This document shows, one piece after another, positions 1 to 6,278 of a stretch of 13,817 nt of DNA. Source of the DNA: Methylomonas sp. (GTDB lineage: Bacteria; Pseudomonadota; Gammaproteobacteria; Methylococcales; Methylomonadaceae); contig JALXCS010000235.1 in NCBI GenBank assembly GCA_026990815.1, positions 1,622 through 15,438 of the forward strand. Reading direction: 5' to 3'. Below the pieces are notes generated by a model. The model did not search any database. It saw only the letters and a list, made by a program, of their open reading frames with translations, and was not told the origin of the DNA. Made by a program: the position numbers and the translations under genes. Each line of letters starts with the position of its first letter. The first letter of the stretch is position 1.

Positions 1-694
1 ATTAACAAAAAGAACTAAATTAGCCAAGGAAAAAATTGATAAGTCCAGGCAGTATCCTATTTCAGAAGCCGTTGCAATTTTAAAGGAATTGGCTACTGCA
101 AAGTTTGATGAGTCTGTTGATGTGAGTGTTAACCTTGGCGTTGATTCAAGAAAGTCAGATCAGAATGTTCGGGGTGCTACGGTATTGCCTAATGGGACAG
201 GTAAAGATGTTCGGGTTGCGGTGTTCACTCAAGGAGCTAATGCGGACGCTGCCAAAGAGGCTGGTGCGGATATTGTCGGGATGGAAGATTTGGCAGAGCA
301 GGTGAAGAAAGGAGAAATGGATTTTGATGTGGTTATCGCATCACCTGATGCAATGAGGGTTGTAGGTCAATTAGGGCAGATATTAGGTCCTCGAGGATTA
401 ATGCCCAACCCCAAGGTTGGTACAGTTGCGCAGGATGTTGCAGCCGCAGTTAAAAATGCAAAGTCGGGGCAGATTCGTTATCGAACAGATAAGGCGGGAA
501 TAATTCATTGTACTGTCGGAAAAATTTCATTTGAGGAAGACGCAATAAAACAAAATCTTGAGGCATTGTTGACCGATTTGCAAAAAGCAAAGCCCAGTGC
601 AGCAAAAGGCATCTATATGAAGAAAATTTCTCTGTCGACAACGATGGGGCCGGGATTAAGTATTGATTCCACTACATTGAATGAGAAGGTATAA
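1..694 (+). CDS. rplA: 50S ribosomal protein L1, 5' end cut by window edge
   Basis: L1 forms the mobile L1 stalk of the large subunit near the E site and helps release deacylated tRNA; in E. coli it also represses its own rplK-rplA mRNA. The open frame is already running at base 2 (LTKRTKLAKEKID...), which matches the family N-terminus just after Met-Ala-Lys, so only about three codons are missing; base 1 would be the last base of the Lys codon. 230 residues are visible, against about 234 in E. coli. Family signatures are clear: KSDQNVRGATVLP near residue 52, VVIASPDAMRVVGQLG in the middle and the GPRGLMPNPKVGTV block. It ends with TAA at 692-694. rplK, its usual partner, should lie just left of the window. 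The TTG at 89 is internal, not the start. Nothing unusual in the protein. Confidence 0.97.
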   Translation, partial: LTKRTKLAKEKIDKSRQYPISEAVAILKELATAKFDESVDVSVNLGVDSRKSDQNVRGATVLPNGTGKDVRVAVFTQGANADAAKEAGADIVGMEDLAEQVKKGEMDFDVVIASPDAMRVVGQLGQILGPRGLMPNPKVGTVAQDVAAAVKNAKSGQIRYRTDKAGIIHCTVGKISFEEDAIKQNLEALLTDLQKAKPSAAKGIYMKKISLSTTMGPGLSIDSTTLNEKV

Positions 695-750
695 ATAAGC
701 TTAATTTGCTGTAAATTATTTTGTGGCAAATTGGTTTTGTAACTTTGAGT

Positions 751-840
751 TGCCGGCTTCAGTTGGTGACTGTCAAAGATCGTAGGTGCGAAAGCTTAAT
801 GTTTCCTACGTAGATGGCTACTGAAGCTGGGATAACTGGC
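751..840 (+). promoter_or_regulatory. L10 leader-type mRNA structure upstream of rplJ
   Basis: The gap between rplA and rplJ has no gene but a strong fold. An 11-bp stem pairs 753-763 (CCGGCTTCAGT) with 820-830 (ACTGAAGCTGG), with one G-U pair. Inside it, 781-786 (CGTAGG) pairs perfectly with 805-810 (CCTACG), capped by a possible GC-GAAA-GC tetraloop hairpin at 788-795. The two stems are joined by a large asymmetric internal loop (764-780 and 811-819). In E. coli and other bacteria the rplJ leader in this position binds the L10-L12 complex, which blocks rplJ-rplL translation. Position and shape fit that autoregulatory site; the assignment is by analogy, and I did not match it to a covariance model. 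A 10-nt near-repeat, GGTGAC with flanks, occurs at 764-773 and again at 842-851. Confidence 0.7.
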
Positions 841-855
841 TAGGTGACCGTTGGG

Positions 856-882
856 GCATCTTTTTTAAGATGTGTTTTTTTT
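856..882 (+). terminator. Weak terminator-like hairpin with T8 tract in the rplJ leader
   Basis: 856-862 (GCATCTT) pairs with 867-873 (AAGATGT) around a TTTT loop: six Watson-Crick pairs plus one G-U at the base. One base later comes an uninterrupted T8 run at 875-882. This is the layout of an intrinsic terminator, although the stem is short and has only two G-C pairs, so efficiency would be low. It lies just after the L10 leader fold and about 42 bases before the rplJ start. It may act as an attenuator or RNA processing site, or be incidental in AT-rich DNA. Confidence 0.4.
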
Positions 883-924
883 AATTCTGAAATTTAAATT
901 TTAGATATAAACCGGAGGTAGACT

Positions 925-1452
925 GTGGCATTACGATTAGATGACAAAAAAATTGTCGTCGAAGAAGTTGCTGCAATTGCTGCTGATGCCCACTCAGCTA
1001 TTGCTGCTGAGTATCTTGGTTTGACCGTTGGTGAGATAACCGAATTACGGAAAGCTGGAAGAGAGGCGGGTGTTTATTTTCGTGTTGTGAAAAATTCTTT
1101 AGCACGTCGTGCTTTAGCTGGAACAGAATTTGAGTGCATGAATGATGGTCTTGTTGGGCCATTGATTTTGGCATTTTCAATGGAAGATCCAGGTTCTGCT
1201 GCGAGAGTGATTAAGGGTTTTTCAAAAGAGCACGATAAGTTAATCACCAAGATGGTTGCAGTGGGTGGTCATGTCTATGATGCATCTGAGTTAGAAAAGC
1301 TATCAAGCTTGCCAACTCGCGACCAGGCTATCAGTATGCTTATGGCGGTAATGAAAGCTCCAGTTGAGAAACTGGCGCGGACCTTGGCTGAGCCGCAAGC
1401 AAAATTAGTGCGGACTGTTTTAGCAGTAAAGGCTCAGAAAGAGGCGGCATAA
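925..1452 (+). CDS. rplJ: 50S ribosomal protein L10 (stalk base)
   Basis: L10 anchors the L7/L12 dimers to the large subunit next to L11 and 23S rRNA, building the stalk that recruits translational GTPases. The start is GTG at 925, with a good GGAGG at 914-918 six bases before it, and the protein begins MALRLDDKK as in the family. Family landmarks include ELRKAGREAGVYFRVVKNSL (residues 40-59) and the GPLILAFSMEDPG region. It has 175 residues against 165 in E. coli. The whole difference lies in the C-terminal L12-binding helix, where a K-L-x-R-T motif appears twice (K149-T153 and K160-T164), 11 residues apart. This suggests room for an additional L12 dimer (inference). The gap to rplL is 50 bp, so the two are probably co-translated, and the leader upstream is the likely feedback site. 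Confidence 0.97.
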   Translation: MALRLDDKKIVVEEVAAIAADAHSAIAAEYLGLTVGEITELRKAGREAGVYFRVVKNSLARRALAGTEFECMNDGLVGPLILAFSMEDPGSAARVIKGFSKEHDKLITKMVAVGGHVYDASELEKLSSLPTRDQAISMLMAVMKAPVEKLARTLAEPQAKLVRTVLAVKAQKEAA

Positions 1453-1502
1453 GCCTAAGCATTAACCAGTTAAGACTTTAAAGAGATTATAGAGGATAAA
1501 AA

Positions 1503-1880
1503 ATGGCAGTGTCACAAGAAGAGATTTTAGAAACTATTTCAAATATGACAGTAATGGAAGTTGTTGATTTAATATCAGCAATGGAAGAGAAATTTGGCGT
1601 TTCTGCTGCGGCGGCAGTAGCTGCCGCCCCAGTGGCGGCTGCAGGAGGAGAAGCCGGAGCAGCTGAAAAAACTGAATTTGATGTTGTAATGACATCTTTT
1701 GGTTCGAATAAAGTTGCGGTTATTAAAGCGGTGCGTAGTCTAACCGGATTAGGCCTTAAAGAAGCCAAAGAGGCTGTCGAAGGTGCGCCCACCACTATTA
1801 AAGAAGCAGTAAGTAAAGAAGAAGCAGAAGAGGTTAAAAAGCAACTTGAAGAAGCAGGCGCTTCTGTCGAAATCAAATAA
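1503..1880 (+). CDS. rplL: 50S ribosomal protein L7/L12
   Basis: L7/L12 is the multicopy stalk protein that contacts EF-G, EF-Tu, IF2 and release factors and stimulates their GTPase cycles. The start is ATG at 1503 with AGAGGA at 1491-1496. Of 125 residues, 1-33 form the dimerising, L10-binding N-terminal domain (ILETISNMTVMEVVDLISAMEEKFGV). Residues 34-55 are the flexible Ala-, Val- and Gly-rich hinge. The rest is the compact C-terminal factor-binding domain, with the conserved KVAVIKAVR (70-78) and TGLGLKEAKE (81-90). Length and domain order are standard. It is followed by the rplL-rpoB attenuator-like hairpin, which would let L12, needed in several copies per ribosome, be made in excess over RNA polymerase. 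Confidence 0.98.
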   Translation: MAVSQEEILETISNMTVMEVVDLISAMEEKFGVSAAAAVAAAPVAAAGGEAGAAEKTEFDVVMTSFGSNKVAVIKAVRSLTGLGLKEAKEAVEGAPTTIKEAVSKEEAEEVKKQLEEAGASVEIK

Positions 1881-1927
1881 GTGTTTAACAAGTCTTTTTG
1901 CATATAAAGACGCGTAATCAGTAAATA

Positions 1928-1956
1928 GGGCTGGTGGCATAATGCCGCCGGCCTTT
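1928..1956 (+). terminator. Attenuator-like hairpin between rplL and rpoB
   Basis: 1929-1939 (GGCTGGTGGCA) pairs with 1943-1953 (TGCCGCCGGCC): an 11-bp stem with two G-U pairs around a TAA loop, extendable by a G-U pair at the base. It is followed by only TTTC, so it is a poor classical terminator. The position, about 50 bp after the rplL stop, and the GGCTGGTG opening of the stem resemble the partial attenuator between rplL and rpoB of E. coli. There most transcripts stop, so polymerase subunits are made in smaller amount than L12. Function here is inferred from position and shape. Confidence 0.6.
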
Positions 1957-1960
1957 CGTC

Positions 1961-1977
1961 GCTTGCTTTTTGCAAGC
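1961..1977 (+). other. Second small hairpin upstream of rpoB
   Basis: 1961-1966 (GCTTGC) pairs perfectly with 1972-1977 (GCAAGC) around a T5 loop, seven bases after the attenuator-like hairpin. In E. coli the same spacer carries an RNase III processing site just after the attenuator. A six-bp hairpin alone is too short for a typical RNase III substrate, but the two hairpins together could form a processing element. It ends 34 bases before the rpoB start and does not cover the ribosome binding site (AAGGA at 2001-2005). Confidence 0.35.
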
Positions 1978-2011
1978 TGTAACAATCTCCTACATTAGGT
2001 AAGGAAGCAAT

Positions 2012-5000
2012 ATGGCCTACTCTTTTACCGAAAAAAAACGAATTCGCAACAGTTTTGGGAAAGCAGAGCAAGTGCTTGAAGTCCCATATCTGTTAGCAAC
2101 CCAAATTAACTCTTATGCCAGTTTTTTGCAATCGGGTGTAAAACCCGAAAAGCGTAAGGACCAAGGTTTGCACGCGGCATTTTCAAGTGTTTTTCTTTTT
2201 TATTTCCATTATTTCTATTCATTTTTAGATTATGTGAAATATAGGCTGGGTGACCCTGCGTTTGATGTAAGGGAGTGTCAGCAGCGAGGGGCGACGTATG
2301 CAGCACCTTTGAGGGTTCTGGTTCGGTTGGTTATTTACGACAAAGATGCACCTGGAAGTACAAAGGTAGTAAAGGATATTAAAGAGCAGGAGGTCTATAT
2401 GGGGGAGCTGCCTTTAATGACTGATAATGCCACATTTGTTATCAATGGAACTGAAAGAGTTGTGGTGTCACAATTGCACCGTAGTCCAGGAGTGTTTTTT
2501 GATCATGATAAAGGTAAGACCCACTCTTCAGGTAAATTATTATTTAATGCGCGAGTTATTCCCTACCGAGGTTCATGGCTTGACTTTGAGTTCGATCATA
2601 AAGACAGTGTATTTGTAAGGATAGATCGTAGGAGAAAAATTCCAGCAACTATCTTGCTAAGAGCTTTAGGTTACACAAACGAGGAAATGATTAAGATTTT
2701 CTTCGAAACAAACAAGTTCACTGTTGGTTCTGATCGTATAAAATTTCATTTGGTACCAGAAAGGTTAAGAGGGGAAATCGCGGCTTTCGATATTAAGATC
2801 AATGATGAGGTGATTGTAGAGCAAGGTCGACGAATTACAGCTAAACAAATTCGTCAAATGAACAAGGCAGGTATTTCAGAAGTTGAAGTACCAAGAGATT
2901 ATCTATACGGCAAAATTCTCTCCCATAATGTGGTTGATAAAGAATCTGGAGAGATAATCGCGAATGTTAATGACGAAATCACAGAAGAGCTTTTGCAACT
3001 TCTGATCGAGAATGGTGTAACGGAAATTGAAACCTTGTATGTCAACGATTTAGACCGCGGCGCATACATATCTAATGCTATGAAGCTGGATACAACATCG
3101 ACGCCTTTAGAAGCATTGGTTGAGATTTATAGAATGATGAGGCCAGGTGAACCGCCAACGAAAGAAGCAGCGGAGAATCTATTTGAAAAACTTTTTTTCA
3201 CTGAAGAGCGTTACGATCTTTCTGCCGTTGGACGAATGAAATTCAATCGTCGGTTAGGGCTCGATGAAGATGAGGGGGGTGGCACTCTTAGTAAAGAGGA
3301 TATTATTGCAGTCCTTAAAGAACTAATTAATATTCGTAATGGCAATGGAACGGTTGATGATATTGATCATTTGGGTAACCGTCGAGTTCGTTCTGTTGGT
3401 GAAATGATTGAAAATCAGTTTCGTGTTGGACTTGTGCGTGTTGAAAGAGCAGTAAGAGAAAGATTGACTCTTGCTGATTCAGAAGGATTGATGCCTCAAG
3501 AGATCATTAATGCAAAACCTGTTTCCGCTGCGGTAAAAGAATTTTTTGGTTCTAGTCAATTATCGCAATTCATGGACCAAAACAATCCTTTATCTCAAGT
3601 TACCCACAAACGTCGAGTTTCAGCTTTAGGGCCGGGTGGGTTGGCAAGAGAAAGAGCTGGGTTTGAGGTGCGTGATGTGCATACTACGCACTATGGACGA
3701 GTATGTCCTATCGAGACGCCTGAAGGACCTAACATTGGTTTGATTAATTCTTTATCCGTTTATGCGAGAACTAATGAATATGGTTTTCTAGAAACCCCTT
3801 ATCGAAAAGTAGCTGATGGCAAAGTAACTGATCAAGTGGATTATCTTTCTGCCATTGAGGAAGGGGAGTTCGTTATCGCTCAGGCTAGTGTGCCAGTAGA
3901 TGAGAATGGCAGGTTGAAGGAAGGTTTAGTGTCTTGTCGATATAAAGATGAATTTTCATTAGAAAATTCTGAATCAGTTCAATATATGGACGTTTCTTCT
4001 AAACAAATAGTTTCGGTAGCAGCGTCAATTATTCCATTTTTGGAACATGATGATGCAAATCGTGCGCTAATGGGCTCCAATATGCAGCGCCAAGCCGTGC
4101 CAACATTAAGAGCGGAAAAGCCTTTGGTAGGTACCGGAATGGAACGAACTGTCGCAAAGGATTCAGGAGTTACTGTAGTTGCGAAGCGTGGTGGTATTAT
4201 TGTGGATGTGGATGCGGCGCGGATTGTTGTTAGAGTCAATGATCAGGAAACTGAGGCTGGTGAATCTGGCGTGGATATTTACAATCTCATTAAATACACG
4301 CGCTCAAACCAGAATACTTGTATTAATCAGAAGCCATTGGTTAAGCCAGGGGATCAGATTAATAAAGGCGATATTCTTGCGGACGGCCCTTCAACTGACA
4401 TTGGCGAGTTGGCGTTAGGGCAAAATATGCTGGTCGCGTTTATGCCGTGGAACGGTTATAACTTTGAAGATTCCATACTGGTTTCTGAAAGAGTTGTCAA
4501 AGAGGACCGATTTACCACAATTCATATTGAAGAGAAAACTTGTGTTGCTAGAGATACAAAACAAAGCCCTGAAGAGATTACTGCTGATATTCCTAACGTA
4601 AGCGAAGAGGCGTTATCTAAGTTAGATGAGTCTGGTATTGTTTATATCGGAGCAAAAGTAAAGCCCGGTGATATTCTGGTCGGTAAGGTTACTCCCAAAG
4701 GTGAGTCGCAATTAACACCAGAAGAAAAGCTTTTGCGTGCGATTTTTGGCGAAAAGGCTGCAGATGTTAAAGATACTTCATTAAGAGTTCCATCATCGAT
4801 TGAGGGAACCGTTATTGATGTCCAGGTTTTTACCCGGGATGGTGTCAAAAAAGACAAGCGGGCGCTGGAGATTGAAGAAGAGGAAATCAAGCGATATCGA
4901 AAAGATCTCGATGATCAATTAAAAATTGTTGAGCATGATATTTTTCAGAGAGTTGCAAAATTATTGATCGATGAAAAGGCTGAGTCAGGGCCAGAAGGAT

Positions 5001-6082
5001 TGACTGCGGGATCTGAGATAACTGAAAAATACCTAGGCAGTTTAAAACATTCAGAGTGGTTTAAGATCAAGTTGCAAAATGAAGATATCAATATGCAGCT
5101 AGAAGCGGTATCTGAGCAAATCGAACAGCAAAGGAAAGAGTTCGAAAAGAAATTTGAGGCTAAACGAAAAAAAATCACCATGGGAGATGACCTACCCCCG
5201 GGTGTTTTAAAGATGGTTAAGGTTTATTTGGCTGTTAAGCGACGAATACAACCTGGCGATAAAATGGCGGGCCGCCATGGAAATAAAGGAGTAATTTCAC
5301 AAATAGTGCCAATTGAAGATATGCCATTTGATGCAAATGGGAATCCAGTGGATATAGTTTTAAATCCTTTGGGCGTGCCTTCTAGGATGAATGTAGGTCA
5401 GGTGCTCGAGACTCATTTAGGCTGGGCAGCAAAAGGCCTGGGTTTGAAAATAGGGAAAATGTTAGAAACTCAAGAAAAAATCAATAACATTAGAAGGTTT
5501 CTAGAAGAGATCTACAATAGCAGTGGTCAAAAAGAAGATCTCAATACATTTTCGGATTCAGAAATTATAGAGTTGGCTAACAATCTACAAAGTGGAGTGC
5601 CCATGGCCACGCCGGTTTTTGATGGTGCAACAGAAGATGAGATTAGAAACATGTTAAGACTGGCTGATTTGCCGGAGCACGGACAGGTGCAACTATTTGA
5701 TGGGTTGACTGGAGAGCCTTTTGAAAGAGAGGTTACAGTGGGCTATATGTATATGCTTAAATTAAATCATTTGGTAGATGACAAAATGCATGCCCGATCA
5801 ACTGGGCCATATAGCCTTGTGACTCAACAGCCCTTAGGTGGTAAAGCTCAATTTGGAGGTCAGAGGTTTGGCGAAATGGAAGTTTGGGCGCTTGAGGCAT
5901 ATGGAGCTGCGTATACCTTGCAAGAAATGTTAACAGTTAAATCTGATGATGTAACGGGGAGGACCAGGATGTATAAAAATATTGTTGATGGTGATCACCG
6001 CATGGAAGCAGGAATGCCAGAATCGTTTAATGTATTGATCAAAGAAATTCGTTCGCTAGGTATCAATATTGAACTGGAATGA
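2012..6082 (+). CDS. rpoB: DNA-directed RNA polymerase subunit beta
   Basis: Beta forms, with beta', the active-site cleft of RNA polymerase. ATG start at 2012, AAGGA at 2001-2005, TGA stop; 1356 residues, as in Pseudomonas-type beta. Conserved elements in order: the INGTERVVVSQLHRSPG block, the rifampicin pocket (G513-L539, with D522, H532 and S537 all wild type; numbering is E. coli plus 6), RVCPIETPEGPNIGL, NFEDS with E819-D820 near the active site, the lineage insertion rich in charged helices (about 960-1060), GDKMAGRHGNKG with catalytic-site lysines K1084 and K1092, and the C-terminal clamp block ending SLGINIELE. Two oddities. Residues 62-72 read LFYFHYFYSFL, where relatives have a P-I-x-S-Y-S-G-N-like segment of the same length. 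And T558 replaces the nearly invariant Pro of DVHPTHYGR (E. coli P552). The frame is intact throughout and the gene is surely functional overall. Confidence 0.98.
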   Translation: MAYSFTEKKRIRNSFGKAEQVLEVPYLLATQINSYASFLQSGVKPEKRKDQGLHAAFSSVFLFYFHYFYSFLDYVKYRLGDPAFDVRECQQRGATYAAPLRVLVRLVIYDKDAPGSTKVVKDIKEQEVYMGELPLMTDNATFVINGTERVVVSQLHRSPGVFFDHDKGKTHSSGKLLFNARVIPYRGSWLDFEFDHKDSVFVRIDRRRKIPATILLRALGYTNEEMIKIFFETNKFTVGSDRIKFHLVPERLRGEIAAFDIKINDEVIVEQGRRITAKQIRQMNKAGISEVEVPRDYLYGKILSHNVVDKESGEIIANVNDEITEELLQLLIENGVTEIETLYVNDLDRGAYISNAMKLDTTSTPLEALVEIYRMMRPGEPPTKEAAENLFEKLFFTEERYDLSAVGRMKFNRRLGLDEDEGGGTLSKEDIIAVLKELINIRNGNGTVDDIDHLGNRRVRSVGEMIENQFRVGLVRVERAVRERLTLADSEGLMPQEIINAKPVSAAVKEFFGSSQLSQFMDQNNPLSQVTHKRRVSALGPGGLARERAGFEVRDVHTTHYGRVCPIETPEGPNIGLINSLSVYARTNEYGFLETPYRKVADGKVTDQVDYLSAIEEGEFVIAQASVPVDENGRLKEGLVSCRYKDEFSLENSESVQYMDVSSKQIVSVAASIIPFLEHDDANRALMGSNMQRQAVPTLRAEKPLVGTGMERTVAKDSGVTVVAKRGGIIVDVDAARIVVRVNDQETEAGESGVDIYNLIKYTRSNQNTCINQKPLVKPGDQINKGDILADGPSTDIGELALGQNMLVAFMPWNGYNFEDSILVSERVVKEDRFTTIHIEEKTCVARDTKQSPEEITADIPNVSEEALSKLDESGIVYIGAKVKPGDILVGKVTPKGESQLTPEEKLLRAIFGEKAADVKDTSLRVPSSIEGTVIDVQVFTRDGVKKDKRALEIEEEEIKRYRKDLDDQLKIVEHDIFQRVAKLLIDEKAESGPEGLTAGSEITEKYLGSLKHSEWFKIKLQNEDINMQLEAVSEQIEQQRKEFEKKFEAKRKKITMGDDLPPGVLKMVKVYLAVKRRIQPGDKMAGRHGNKGVISQIVPIEDMPFDANGNPVDIVLNPLGVPSRMNVGQVLETHLGWAAKGLGLKIGKMLETQEKINNIRRFLEEIYNSSGQKEDLNTFSDSEIIELANNLQSGVPMATPVFDGATEDEIRNMLRLADLPEHGQVQLFDGLTGEPFEREVTVGYMYMLKLNHLVDDKMHARSTGPYSLVTQQPLGGKAQFGGQRFGEMEVWALEAYGAAYTLQEMLTVKSDDVTGRTRMYKNIVDGDHRMEAGMPESFNVLIKEIRSLGINIELE

Positions 6083-6160
6083 TATTTATGTGAAATTAAT
6101 TTGCCACCGTTATATTTTCAGACTAACACTTTAATATAGGGAATGGACGCAAGGTGTGGG

Positions 6161-6212
6161 AGGCATTCATGCCTTAAGCATAGATAATTAGCTTCAATTA
6201 AATGAATGCTTA
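6161..6212 (+). other. Competing hairpins in the 196-bp rpoB-rpoC spacer
   Basis: The spacer 6083-6278 holds no gene. Within it, AGGCA (6161-6165) pairs with TGCCT (6170-6174) around TTCA. Directly next, TAAGCAT (6175-6181) pairs perfectly with ATGCTTA (6206-6212), enclosing an inner TAATT/AATTA stem (6185-6189 with 6196-6200). Alternatively GCATTCAT (6163-6170) pairs perfectly with ATGAATGC (6202-6209), which excludes both. Such mutually exclusive pairings could be an RNA switch, a processing site or chance in AT-rich DNA. No T-tract follows, so a terminator is unlikely. The rpoC ribosome binding site (AGGGGA, 6266-6271) lies 54 bases downstream. Confidence 0.35.
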
Positions 6213-6278
6213 TTTGACCTAAATTACTGTGATTTACAGACTTCCGGAATACTGGAAAGCAATGCAGGGGACAGAATC

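Noticed and set aside
89..694. A shorter L1 reading frame starting at TTG 89
   Set aside because: The frame is open to the window edge, and the upstream residues (LTKRTKLAKEKID...) match the L1 N-terminus, so the TTG is an internal Leu codon.
660..700. TATAAA at 690-695 as a -10 for an rplJ promoter
   Set aside because: It overlaps the rplA stop, and no good -35 lies 16-18 bp upstream (TTCCAC is poor). An rplJ promoter may exist, but I cannot place it.
1487..2071. Long antisense open frame opposite rplL and the rpoB start
   Set aside because: It is the mirror of the Ala-rich L7/L12 coding sequence, has no recognisable protein family and crosses the attenuator region.
3548..3628. Possible rifampicin resistance in rpoB
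   Set aside because: The cluster I residues, including the equivalents of E. coli Q513, D516, H526, S531 and L533, are all wild type.
6214..6242. TTGACC at 6214-6219 as the -35 of an rpoC promoter
   Set aside because: No acceptable -10 lies 16-18 bp downstream.
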